From contig WNNJ02001872.1 in the NCBI GenBank assembly GCA_012934845.2, positions 1 to 64,000 on the forward strand: DNA of 64,000 nt. Direction: 5' to 3'. The notes below the pieces were generated by a model, which was not told where the DNA came from, searched no databases, and worked only from the letters and a program-made list of their open reading frames with translations. The translations under genes and the position numbers were made by a program. This document shows, piece by piece, positions 48,001 to 57,779 of the stretch. Each line of letters opens with the position of its first letter. The stretch's first letter is position 1. Source of the stretch: Pomphorhynchus laevis (Eukaryota > Acanthocephala > Palaeacanthocephala > Echinorhynchida > Pomphorhynchidae).

Positions 48001-48425
48001 ACTGACGATTGAAATGAGATTCTTTCGCGGTGTAACCAATTTTAGCCTTAGAGATAAGGTTAGGAATTCGGTCATCATCGATGGATATGAACTAAAGTCG
48101 TTGCTTCTTTACATCGAAGAAAGTCAGTTGATGTGGCTCAACACGTTTTGAGGATGTCTAGGAATCGCCTTCTTAAGAGGGGTTTCTAGTCCGGAATCTG
48201 TGAGAAGAGACTATAGGTAAACCTCGATAAGGGTTGAGAGATCAATTCTCGAAACTGGTCAAAGACAGCCATGGGCTATTTGTAAGAATACTCTGGTCTG
48301 TCACCCAGGATTGCGATGTATGGAGAAGTTTATCTTGTACATTGCCTCCATGATTGATACCAGAGTCAGTGGTAGACAATAAACATCTTGTGTATTATTA
48401 TCTTAAATTTTTGTTGTCGAGAAAT
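45030..48425 (+). mobile_element. RTE/Rex-type LINE, near full length, decayed
   Basis: Endonuclease: 45205-45597 gives LPKLVKEIVRFGLEIVEVTS, GIKLLDQGWTLNYSGVTKRK, RHAGVEILTSPRLLSLAEWF and LVYLRLYVTE, then LGNLGAHVGRD (degenerate GDFN). Linker: 45965-46261 (YASVKERFSGCIRDDF). RT: VEVEPLEPTEEHISLEEVID (46540), GVDKIRLKALKALVAVGTKW (46705), INVAFKSGKVPSEWRT; palm motifs near 46960-47350 are degenerate (QGCPF-like, FADYVILLAS-like). C-terminus: near 47510-48180, in part duplicated (FKYLG region at 47515 and again at 47775), with YGHELWVMTK at 47960. The 3' tail 48250-48420 matches the one at 26.1 kb. Many stops and frame shifts. A 10-bp palindrome sits at 46603-46623. Confidence 0.9.
46603..46623. 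repeat. Palindrome, 10-bp arms, inside RTE coding sequence
   Basis: AAAACTTCAT / ATGAAGTTTT with a 1-nt loop, in place of the KKLRNGK codons seen at 35530. Confidence 0.8.
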
Positions 48426-48429
48426 TTTT

Positions 48430-50260
48430 GTTGTTATTTCTTGACTTTTCCTGAGTAACATGTTTCACTGATAAAAATTTGTTGCTTTTTCTTAAATATT
48501 GAAAAATATTTAAAAAAGAATTGAAAATAATTAAAATATACAAAATAATTAAAAAGTTTTAAATCACAAGAATGCTTAAACATTATGAGAAACGGTTTAC
48601 CGTTGATCACGGTATACCACGGTTTACTGTTGATTCCAGCATGAATGAGGCGTTTCCAATTAGAAAAACGACACTCAATTGCTTAATTAAAAATTTTGCA
48701 GCTTTAGTTCTCTCGTATTAGAACATAAATAAAAGATTAAATTATATTTATTATAATGTTTTAAAAAGGGTAATTTAATTGAAAGTTTAAAGTATATAAT
48801 ATAAGTAGTCATTAAACTTCTTTAAAATTCGTTAAAACATAACATTTGTAAATAAAAAATTAAAATGTGATAAAAATTCTAATTAAAAGACTAAAACCCC
48901 GCGAATGCTGTTTAAGATACTTTTAATAATCCTATCAGGTATATATTAGATGCTTAGTTTTAAACCGGCAAATTAATTAACTGGATTAGCGAATGTTAAT
49001 TTAGATAATCGTCAGAATATGAATAAGAATGTGACAGTGTTTGCAATTGTAAAACATTTGCAAATCAAACAATTAATTAAAATTTGTTTCAAAGGTAAAT
49101 TTTAATTAGTTAAAAATGTATAAATAAACTTAAAATATTATTTGTATTTCCATAATACAAATCATTTAATCAATCAAATTAAAAAATAAAATAAAAATTT
49201 AAAAGCTATACAATATAAAGTTATAAGCTACAATATTACAAGTTAAATATGCTGTCAATTTATATAAAATGTATTAAATTATTAATAAGAGTATTCGTAT
49301 ATCAATACTTACTGTCTATAATTGTCAAGATGGAATAATAAATAAAGATGACGAGAAACTGAGCTAATACTTTTGGCCTATAATAATTGCTTTCAGAATG
49401 ATAAAATATTCAGACTACGACTTGATCACTGTTTAGAAAAATTCATCCTCCTTCTGGAAAACTCGTCTATTTATAGGTGCAAATGTTCACCAAAATAATT
49501 TTCAACATTTTGTATTTCAACGTTATACACGAATTTTTGTCTTTGAACAACAAACGAAGGAATAAAGTGATTCAACTTAAAATTGTTGAAACTACTTTTT
49601 AATCACGTCTTGTCTACTTTACAAATGTAAGGTTGACTTACTGAAGGTATGCAAAATAGCAATGTTGCTTTTAAAATCAAAACAAGCAAACATTTGAATA
49701 ACACATAGGGATCAAATGTCATGTGGATGTAACTTTTAAAAAATGTATTATATCTTTATTAAAAAAAGCAATTTTACTGTTACCTTAACACTTAGTCATT
49801 ATATATCTTATATCAAACAATGAAAATAGTAAAACAATATTTTAGAAAGGTGAAAAGGATTGTTCAATTTTTGAAAATTCAGGTGTTTATTTAAATACTG
49901 AACAATTTGAAGTTAAAACAAATTCAGTCTACTGTTGTAAGATTGCGTTACTTTTGAGATGTATGTTGTTTTCTTAGCATTATGGCAAACAGTCGCTTAA
50001 ATAACAAAATAGGAAAATACTGTTTTATTGACTGTTTGTAATTATAAATGAATATAAAACTTGAGAGTCAAATTCAATTAAAGTGTTAATTGAACACTAA
50101 GTCGGTATAACTAACAATGAGAATAATAATTATATGCACGACATATTTGTGAGTCAAAGGCAATTTTACTGTTATCTTAACACTTTGTCATATAAATAAT
50201 GAATACTTATATCAAATAATGAAAATACTAAAAAATTTGTTAGAAAGGAAACAGGAATAT
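48430..50260. repeat. AT-rich stretch with a ~95-bp direct repeat
   Basis: 49768-49865 and 50161-50255 share CAATTTTACTGTTAxCTTAA and TATATCAAAxAATGAAAATA. No gene recognised. Confidence 0.65.
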
Positions 50261-50261
50261 T

Positions 50262-50640
50262 CCTGTTCCCTTTGTTCTATGTTGGGTAGTGGAGATAGGG
50301 GCCGAAACCTGATAGCATAGCAGTTCCTCTTGATGACCTCTAATTCTTATTCTGATACATTGTATGTTATTTATAGTCAATTCATAAAAATGACTTTTAT
50401 TTTAAATTTTATTTTTTATTTTAACTTGATTCAAATTATAAAAAATCTTAAAACAATTATTTTTTTATTATTTAATTATTAAATTTTGATTTTATTATGT
50501 TTTGTTTATTTTATAAACAAAACATAATAATGTTTTGTTTATTAAAAAAACATTATTATGTTTTAATAAACAAATATTATTAATATTTGTTTTGTTTATT
50601 TGGGAACAGGAATAAAGACTCACTTAGCTGATTTGATTTA
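50262..50640 (+). repeat. Dispersed repeat R, copy 5
   Basis: TATGTTGGGTAGTGGAGATA, GGGGCCGAAACCTGATAGCA, GTTCCTCTTGATGACCTCTA, TTATTCTGATACATTGTATG and an A/T-rich body. The far end is expanded by inverted AAACATAATAATG / CATTATTATGTTT words before CTTAGCTGATTTGATT. Confidence 0.8.
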
Positions 50641-50779
50641 TTTGATTACAAAAATCCAATACTTCGTTAAAAAGTTGTCTTGGTTATAATTCGTACAACC
50701 CTGAAGATGAAGTGTTAGAAAGGCAAAAAAGTTTGTTCCCAAAAAGAAATGTTGTATCACATGAAAGTAAAAGGTTGCA

Positions 50780-51350
50780 AAAATTAAACGATTTAAAATA
50801 TTTAGCACAAATGGTGAAAATCGTTAATTGGTTATTGCATGCATTTGATTTATTTTATAACCAAATATGAAACAAATATGATGTATTCTAATCGTATTAG
50901 AATATGTTTCCCTTTTCCTTGAGTAGATCGATATGTTCGTAAATTAAATTTAATGAAAATCAAATGATCAAGCAAATTAAAATTTAAGCAATGCATTAAA
51001 CAAATGAATCTGTTTCTTATAAATCAGATCAGATTTTTTTAATCAGATCAAATAACTGAGTAATGAATTAAAAAAATTATAGTATTTATATTTATATCAA
51101 GTAAAAATTTAGAATTGAAATACAAATAATTGAAGAATTCCTGTACTGTGAAAATTTTAAGAGAACCACAATAGGAAAGGATATATATTTCAATGCTAAA
51201 ATAATTCCTTCGCAACAATTGAGCTAAATATCTAAATTATTGTTTCCGTCTGTATTGATTGTGCTCCTGCAATGTTGCAAAAAAATTGAGGATTTTTTGC
51301 TTTTCTAAAACACAATACATTCGCACATTCAAAGCATTAATTGTTTTCTG
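50780..51350. repeat. Repeat cluster, second copy
   Basis: Partner of 32340-33345; 51020-51350 matches 33015-33345 with very few differences, a recent duplication. Confidence 0.85.
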
Positions 51351-51886
51351 CATTGACATGTTTAGCGTCGAAAACATTGCCTCCAAAGTTGAAAAGTGTC
51401 CTTTATGTTTATGTGAAGACTATCAACTGGATTTGGGGTCATGATTTGAAATACGCCTCTACTGGCGTATAAACTGATTTTTTAAAATACTCAAAGTACT
51501 GATTATTTAATTTTTTATTATTTTACTTTTATTTCATTTTGTTAAACATTTTATTGTTAAGTTCTACAAATGATTACTCGACGCTTTTTTAAATCGAAAA
51601 AAAGACGCGAGTTTTCAATGTTAATGTTATTATCAGAAAACTAGGAACATTAAAAATCGCAAACTTTTACAGAATATGCAGTTCATGGATGATAATGGAA
51701 AATAATGAATAATTCAATTACAAAAACTATCTGACTAGCAAACTAAACCGGCTTTTTATTATTTTATTTTTACTGTTTATTTCCACCATTCAAAATAAAA
51801 AATCTTATAATACCTTTATTATTTTACTTTTATTTCATTTTATAGAACATTTTATTTTTAAGTTCTACGAATGACTGCTCGAACTT

Positions 51887-51926
51887 TTTATCAAATCGGA
51901 AAACGCTAGTTTTCCGATTTGATAAA
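51887..51926. repeat. Perfect palindrome, 18-bp arms
   Basis: Arms 51887-51904 and 51909-51926, loop GCTA. The paralogous segment at 51575-51610 has no second arm. Confidence 0.95.
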
Positions 51927-52101
51927 CTAGTAATATTTGATAAACTACTTGATGAACTTAATAGTTTTGAATGTTTATAGAGAAATGCAAAGAAGTTGGT
52001 ACCCCTGTTAGTCATATTTCGTATAGAAATCGGTAAAAGACACTAGATATACCATCCATTCGTACCCTCCAATATATAATTCAAATATGGATGTACCCTC
52101 C

Positions 52102-52137
52102 AATATATAATTCGTATTAGAATACGAATTATATATT
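52102..52137. repeat. Perfect palindrome, 17-bp arms
   Basis: Arms 52102-52118 and 52121-52137, loop AG. Confidence 0.95.
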
Positions 52138-52184
52138 TGATAGAATTAAATTTTGAATATTAGAATATTTTGAATATTTGAATA

Positions 52185-52360
52185 CGCGACCTGGCCAAAA
52201 CCCAGATCGCGTAGCGCGTATGGTGCAGGTAGTAGATCTTTAAATATATTGTTCCAGCCTGCGACAGCTTTAAGCAGGGCAGCCCCCTGTCAGATGCTGC
52301 TGGATAGCCCGTTGTAAGTTTAGTCTTAGTCAACTAAACTAGGCGGCGACACCGAAAAAG
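52185..52360. other. GC-rich island, unrecognised
   Basis: ACCTGGCCAAAACCCAGATC, GCGTAGCGCGTATGGTGCAG, GCAGGGCAGCCCCCTGTCAG and AACTAGGCGGCGACACCG stand out against the AT background. It looks like the 5' or 3' UTR of a mobile element, but I cannot name it. Confidence 0.4.
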
Positions 52361-52439
52361 CAACGTTAAAATTATGACTTAAAAGTTACATGTACTCTAC
52401 CAGATTTGAAAAATACGTAAGTACTAATGATTTTATTTT

Positions 52440-53002
52440 AGATCTTTTAAATTTAACAGAAAAAATTGCATAGTTTGTGATGCTATATATAATAATTGTA
52501 TTGTAAGTAATACGACAAACAAATGTTTTTAATTAAATATTAATAATAATTGTAACTGCAATACCGCAGGTGTAGTGTATCAAATACAATGTACATGTGG
52601 ACTGCAATATTTAGGAAAAACATATCAAATGCTAAAAGCTAGGTGTAGACAACACATACATAATATACAGCATAATAGTCAAACTATATTTCATAAACAT
52701 AAGAGATTAATAGAACATGATATTAAAAACTGTAAATTATTTATTTTAGAACATATTATCGAAGAAAACATATCAATATTAAATCAAAAACTATTAGAAA
52801 AAGAAGATTTTTGGAAAAAACGCTTTATTCCATGTACACATAAGGATTGAATGACGTTGTACAATGAATTGGCATAAGTAGTATAATACATAGTAAACAA
52901 CTATATTATAATAATCCAGTTAAACGCAAACCAAGAAGTCATCGTGATAAGAGGAATATGAAAAATATAGTTAAAACTATTAAAAAAGATATGTATATAA
53001 AT
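52440..53002 (+). pseudogene. PLE family P copy B: GIY-YIG endonuclease domain
   Basis: 52460-52575 shows a Cys-pair region (NCIVCDAIYNNCIV), and 52575-52850 is open: MYQIQCTCGLQYLGKTYQML followed by KARCRQHIHNIQHN and EHDIKNCKLFILEHIIEE. VVYQIQC ... LQYLGKT is the GIY and YIG pair; R and H of the xxRxxxH motif follow. The domain is the PLE-type endonuclease that nicks the target. The frame ends near 52850 and decays after that. RT is absent, so the copy is 5'-truncated. Its 3' sequence is interrupted by the 367-bp array. Confidence 0.85.
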
Positions 53003-53032
53003 ATCAGGGCGTCAGCACCACGAAATAAATTC

Positions 53033-53091
53033 AACAGTGAAATTGTCGCAAATGACAAAGTCACCGTTTCGAGCTGATTGGCTCTCATCAA
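53033..53091 (-). ncRNA. Hammerhead-like motif, unit 1 (degenerate)
   Basis: The left-edge unit reads TTGATGA in place of CTGATGA and has loop CAATCA. Helix II GAGC/GCTC and GAAAC are kept. Predicted inactive. Confidence 0.5.
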
Positions 53092-53399
53092 AAGCTTGTA
53101 CTCTTCACAACTGAATTGAAGTTGCGAGAAAAGCTATACGGTGATTTTAAACAACAAAGGCTCCTTGTTCCCTTGCAAAGACGGGTTTGCAACTGCAAAT
53201 ATTTACCCTTCTGCATAACGCGCTGAAAAACCAAGCGCGTTGTGCTACAAAGATACACACCAGTTGGCTACTGGATAGTACAATGTAGATCTACGATGCA
53301 CTGCTGCTATGCATCACTATCAATAAATTTCCTCAAATGGAATTACTATTGTTCGTTGAATCATTTGATGTCAGGGCGTCAGCACCACGAAATAAATTC

Positions 53400-53458
53400 A
53401 ACAGTGAAATTGTCGCAAATGACAAAGTCACCGTTTCGAGCTAGTTGGCTCTCATCAG
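53400..53458 (-). ncRNA. Candidate hammerhead ribozyme, unit 2 (reference)
   Basis: Minus strand 5' to 3': CTGATGA (53458-53452), helix II GAGC/GCTC (53451-53448, 53441-53438) around CAACTA, GAAA (53437-53434). Then helix III CGGTGA/TCACTG, whose interior also pairs as TTGTC/GACAA around ATTTGC. The strand then reads G-U-U, a permitted NUH triplet, with predicted cleavage between 53400 and 53399. This is the type I order of hammerheads. Helix I is the weak point: the bases before CTGATGA (CAAGCTA) do not pair with those after the site (GAATTTATT). Known animal hammerhead satellites of similar unit length process multimeric transcripts into monomers that become circular RNA; that role here is inference. 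Confidence 0.65.
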
Positions 53459-53766
53459 TAGCTTGTACTCCCCACAACTAGATTAAAGTTGGGAGAAAAG
53501 CTATACGGTGATTTTAAACAACAAAAACTCCATGTTCCTTTGCAAAGACGGTTTTGCAACTGCAAATATTTACCCGTCTGCATTAGGCGCTGGAGAACCA
53601 AGCGCGTTGTGCTACAAAGATACACACCAGTTGGCTACTGGATAGTACAATTTAGCACTACGATGCACTGCTGATATGCAACACTATCAATAAATTTCCT
53701 CAAATTGAAATACTATTGTTCGTTGAATCATTTGATATCAGGGCGTCAGCACCACGTAATAAATTC

Positions 53767-53825
53767 AATAGTGAAATTATCGCAAATGACAAAGTCACCG
53801 TTTCGAGCTAGTTGGCTCTCATCAG
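53767..53825 (-). ncRNA. Candidate hammerhead, unit 3
   Basis: Core and helix II as unit 2. Helix III end reads TCACTA, giving an AUU triplet and one lost pair; the inner helix keeps pairing with a G-U. Confidence 0.55.
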
Positions 53826-54133
53826 TAGCTTGTACTCCTCACAACTGAATTGAAGTTGGGAGGAAAGCTATACGGTGATTTTAAACAACAAAGGCTCCTT
53901 GTTCCCTTGCAAAGACGGGTTTGCAACTGCAAATATTTACCCTTCTGCATTAAGCGCTGGAGAACCAAGCGCGTTGTGCTACAAAGATACACACCAGTTG
54001 GCTACTGGATAGTACAATGTAGCACTACGATGCACTGCTGATATGCATCACTATCAATAAATTTCCTCAAATTGAAATACTATTGTTCGTTGAATCATTT
54101 GATATCAGGGCGTCAGCACCACGTAATAAATTC

Positions 54134-54192
54134 AATAGTGAAATTATCGCAAATGACAAAGTCACCGTTTCGAGCTAGTTGGCTCTCATCAG
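54134..54192 (-). ncRNA. Candidate hammerhead, unit 4
   Basis: Same variants as unit 3, so units 3 and 4 are close sisters. Confidence 0.55.
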
Positions 54193-54500
54193 TAGCTTGT
54201 ACTCCTCACAACTGAATTGAAGTTGGGAGGAAAGCTATACGGTGATTTTAAACAACAAAGGCTCCTTGTTCCCTTGCAAAGACGGGTTTGCAACTGCAAA
54301 TATTTACCCTTCTGCATTAAGCGCTGGAGAACCAAGCGCGTTGTGCTACAAAGATACACACCAGTTGGCTACTGGATAGTACAATGTAGCACTACGATGC
54401 ACTGCTGATATGCATCACTATCAATAAATTTCCTCAAATGGAAATACTATTGTTCGTTGAATCATTTGATATCAGGGCGTCAGCACCACGAAATAAATTC

Positions 54501-54559
54501 AACAGTGAAATTGTCGCAAATGACAAAGTCACCGTTTCGAGCTAGTTAGCCCTCATCAG
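54501..54559 (-). ncRNA. Candidate hammerhead, unit 5
   Basis: Helix II is GGGC/GCTC around TAACTA: A-U became G-U, so pairing is kept. Helix III as unit 2. Confidence 0.6.
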
Positions 54560-54867
54560 TAGCTTGTACTCCCCACAACTAGATTAAAGTTGGGACAAAA
54601 GCTGTACGGTGATTTTAAACAACAAAGGCTCCTTGTTCCTTTGCAAAGACGGGTTTGCAACTGCAAATATTTACCCTTCTGCATTAAGCGCTGGAGAACC
54701 AAGCGCGTTGTGCTACAAAGATACACACCAGTTGGCTACTGGATAGTACAATGTAGCACTACGATGCACTGCTGATATGCATCACTATCAATAAATTTCC
54801 TCAAATTGAAATACTATTGTTCGTTGAATCATTTGATATCAGGGCGTCAGCACCACGAAATAAATTC

Positions 54868-54926
54868 AACAGTGAAATTGTCGCAAATGACAAAGTCACC
54901 GTTTCGAGCTTGTTGGCTCTCATCAG
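54868..54926 (-). ncRNA. Candidate hammerhead, unit 6
   Basis: Helix II loop reads CAACAA; all other core parts as unit 2. Confidence 0.6.
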
Positions 54927-55234
54927 TAGCTTGTACTCCCTACAACTAGATTAAAGTTTGGAGAAAAGCTATACGGTGATTTTAAACAACAAAGGATCCT
55001 TGTTTCCTTGCAAAGACGGGTTTGCAACTGCAAATATTTACCCGTCTGCATTAAGCGCTGGAAAACCAAGCGCGTTGTGCTACAAAGATACACATTAGTT
55101 GGCTACTGGATAGTACAATGTAGCACTACGATGCACTGCTGCTATGCATCACTATCAATAAATTTCCTCAAATGGAAATACTATTGTTCGTTGAATCATT
55201 TGATATCAGGGCGTCAGCACCACGAAATAAATTC

Positions 55235-55293
55235 AACAGTGAAATTATCGCAAATGACAAAGTCACCGTTTCGAGCTAGTTAGCCCTCATCAG
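55235..55293 (-). ncRNA. Candidate hammerhead, unit 7
   Basis: Helix II GGGC/GCTC as unit 5, inner helix III with the G-U variant. Confidence 0.6.
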
Positions 55294-55601
55294 TAGCTTG
55301 TACTCCCCACAACTAGATTAAAGTTGGGACAAAAGCTGTACGGTGATTTTAAACAACAAAGGCTCCTTGTTCCTTTGCAAAGACGGGTTTGCAACTGCAA
55401 ATATTTACCCTTCTGCAGTAAGCGCTGGAGAACCAAGCGCGTTGTGCTACAAAGATACACACCAGTTGGCTACTGGATAGTACAATGTAGCACTACGATG
55501 CACTGCTGCTATGCATCACTATCAATAAATTTCCTCAAATGGAAATACTATTGTTCGTTGAATCATTTGATATCAGGGCGTCAGCACCACGAAATAAATT
55601 C

Positions 55602-55660
55602 AACAGTGAAATTATCGCAAATGACAAAGTCACCGTTTCGAGCTAGTTAGCCCTCATCAG
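55602..55660 (-). ncRNA. Candidate hammerhead, unit 8
   Basis: As unit 7; upstream flank reads CAAACTA instead of CAAGCTA. Confidence 0.6.
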
Positions 55661-55968
55661 TAGTTTGTACTCTTCACAACTGAATTGAAGTTGGGAGAAA
55701 AGCTATACGGTGATTTTAAACAACAAAGGCTCATTGTTCCCTTGCAAAGACGGGTTTGCAACTGCAAATATTTACCCTTCTGCATAACGCGCTGGAGAAC
55801 CAAGCGCGTTGTGCTACAAAGATACACACCAGTTGGCTACTGGATAGTACAATGTAGCACTACGATGCACTGCTGCTATGCATCACTATCAATAAATTTC
55901 CTCAAATGGAATTACTATTGTTCGTTGAATCATTTGATGTCAGGGCGTCAGCACTACGAAATAAATTT

Positions 55969-56027
55969 AACAGTGAAATTGTCGCAAATGACAAAGTCAC
56001 CGTTTCGAGCTAGTTGGCTCTCATCAG
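55969..56027 (-). ncRNA. Candidate hammerhead, unit 9
   Basis: As unit 2, but the base after the predicted site is A (GTT then AAATTT). Confidence 0.6.
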
Positions 56028-56335
56028 TAGCTTGTACTCCCCACAACTAGATTGAAGTTGGGACAAAAGCTGTACGGTGATTTTAAACAACAAAGGCTCC
56101 TTGTTCCCTTGCAAAGACGGGTTTGCAACTGCAAATATTTACCCTTCTGCATAACGCGCTGGAGAACCAAGCGCGTTGTGCTACAAAGATACACACCAGT
56201 TGGCTACTGGATAGTACAATGTAGCACTACGATGCACTGCTGCTATGCATCACTATCAATAAATTTCCTCAAATGGAATTACTATTGTTCGTTGAATCAT
56301 TTGATGTCAGGGCGTCAGCACTACGAAATAAATTC

Positions 56336-56394
56336 AACAGTGAAATTGTCGCAAATGACAAAGTCACCGTTTCGAGCTAGTTGGCTCTCATCAG
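56336..56394 (-). ncRNA. Candidate hammerhead, unit 10
   Basis: As unit 2; lies in the incomplete right-hand unit. Confidence 0.6.
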
Positions 56395-56596
56395 TAGCTT
56401 GTACTCCCCACAACTAGATTAAAGTTGGGACAAAAGCTGTACGGTGATTTTAAACAACAAAGGCTCCTTGTTCCCTTGCAAAGACGGGTTTGCAACTGCA
56501 AATATTTACCCGTTTGCATTAAGCGCTGGAGAACCAAGCGCGTTGTGCTACAAAGAAACACACCAGTTGGCTACTTGATAGTACAATGTAGCACTG

Positions 56597-56765
56597 TATA
56601 TGTATTGTTCATAAATGAACTAATTGTTTATTTATGGATATAAATGAACAATTAGAAATATTAAAACAACTTTAAAGTGATCATAAGCTAAAAGTTCTGT
56701 TTGTAAATATAAGAAGTTTTTCTAAAGATATCAGATTAAGATATATATTAATTTTTATGGATGAA
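56597..56765 (+). pseudogene. PLE family P 3' sequence right of the array
   Basis: CTAAAAGTTCTGTTTGTAAA and AGTTTTTCTAAAGATATCAG match the 3' part of PLE copy A (41895-41945). Between the array and this lies a quasi-palindrome 56620-56655 (15-nt arms, one mismatch). Confidence 0.65.
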
Positions 56766-56829
56766 TAATAAATAATATACTTTGCATTAGAATAAGATAC
56801 TAGATAGTTATTTCAGAGGAAATACATCA

Positions 56830-57140
56830 TTAGCATGTATTTGGCCCCCTGCTATGTATGGTAGAAGAGTTAGGGGCCGAAACCCGATAGCATATCAGTT
56901 CCTCCTGATGACCTTTAATTCTTATTCCGATAAAACGTCTGTTATTTATTAGTCAATTCATTAATTTGACTTTTATTTTAAATTTCAATTTTTTATTTTA
57001 ACTTGATTTACATATTAAAAAATCTTATAACAATTATTTTTTTTATTATTTAATTATTCAATTTTGATTTAGCATTATTATATTTTGTTTGTTTTATAAT
57101 TATATTAAATACGCAGACTCAGTTAGCTGATTTGATTATG
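56830..57140 (+). repeat. Dispersed repeat R, copy 6
   Basis: TAGCATGTATTTGGCCCCCT, GAGTTAGGGGCCGAAACCCG, TATCAGTTCCTCCTGATGAC, TTATTAGTCAATTCATTAAT, ending ACTCAGTTAGCTGATTTGAT: the most complete copy, both ends present. Confidence 0.85.
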
Positions 57141-57779
57141 CACTCATGAGGATTGATCTGTGTTTGGTATGTAATATTCTCCATTTATGTATTTATCCCT
57201 AAACGAATTTTATAGACCTTTTGAATTGATAATAATTGATCAACTTTAGCTATCTAACTAGTAAGCTAAACCGTCTTCACATCATTTTTACTTTTTTTCA
57301 CAGTTCGTTTTCAGAGATAATACGACAAATTTTATTTTATTTTATCGTTGTCTGTATCCTATAAATCAGATCAGATTTTTTCTTAAAAAATCAGATCAGA
57401 AACCTTATTTATCTTTAAGTTAATGATAAATTCATTAACTTAATTATATCAAGTAAAACTTTACATTATTTTATTTTTATTTGGTATTTTCACAGTTCAC
57501 TGTAAAACAAAAAGTGAACATTTTGATCACTGTGATTAATCAAAGTTATTATTTAATCGGATCAAGTAAATGAGTCTACGTAAATTAAATAATTTTAAAT
57601 TAAACAATATGATAAATAGAAATAAAAAATAAAATATTAAATGATTTAATAATTATAAGGAATAGTAGAATATTTTATTTTATTTCTTAATTGTAAGGAA
57701 TAAAAAATTGAAAGCGGAGTCAAATAAGCGCCTATTACGTATTTCCCCTGATAAAAGTATATTATTTAATATCCATAAC
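57141..57779. other. AT-rich stretch with short repeats
   Basis: CTATCTAACTAGTAAGCTAA near 57250 matches 51730; AAATCAGATCAGATTTTTT words near 57365 match 33040 and 51030. No gene. Confidence 0.55.

Larger units (their letters stand above)
51351..52184. repeat. AT-rich stretch with a duplicated 90-bp segment and two large palindromes
   Basis: 51490-51580 and 51815-51885 share TTATTATTTTACTTTTATTT, CATTTTATxxTTAAGTTCTA and AATGAxTxCTCGA. A doubled GTACCCTCCAATATATAATT lies at 52063 and 52094. Confidence 0.7.
53003..56596 (-). repeat. Tandem satellite, 367-bp unit, about 9.8 copies, hammerhead-bearing
   Basis: The word CAGGGCGTCAGCAC occurs at 53005, 53372, 53739, 54106, 54473, 54840, 55207, 55574, 55941 and 56308: every step is exactly 367 bp. 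The last unit stops at about 56596. Units differ by scattered substitutions only. The unit is GC-richer than its surroundings. Besides the hammerhead region each unit has paired words such as AGACGGGT/ACCCGTCT (in some units), CGCT..AGCG and CCAGT/ACTGG. Plus-strand frames (MKLGxKLYGDFKQQ...) repeat because the DNA repeats; I see no sign they are genes. Strand is given for the ribozyme motif. Confidence 0.97.

Noticed and set aside
50262-50330. Hammerhead in dispersed repeat R
   Set aside because: GAAAC with a following hairpin is present, but no CTGATGA half precedes the GGCCCC strand in any copy.
53400-53490. Type III fold of the hammerhead, with TAGTTGT/ACAAGCTA as helix I and cleavage after AATC
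   Set aside because: Helix I would pair well, but the bases after GAAA do not pair with those before AATC, and units with AATTCAG lose the outer pair. The type I fold has the better helix III. Neither fold is complete.
53242-56643. Series of similar plus-strand ORFs of 60-120 aa
   Set aside because: They recur because the 367-bp unit recurs; each is closed by the same DNA, and their starts shift with single substitutions. No domain is visible.
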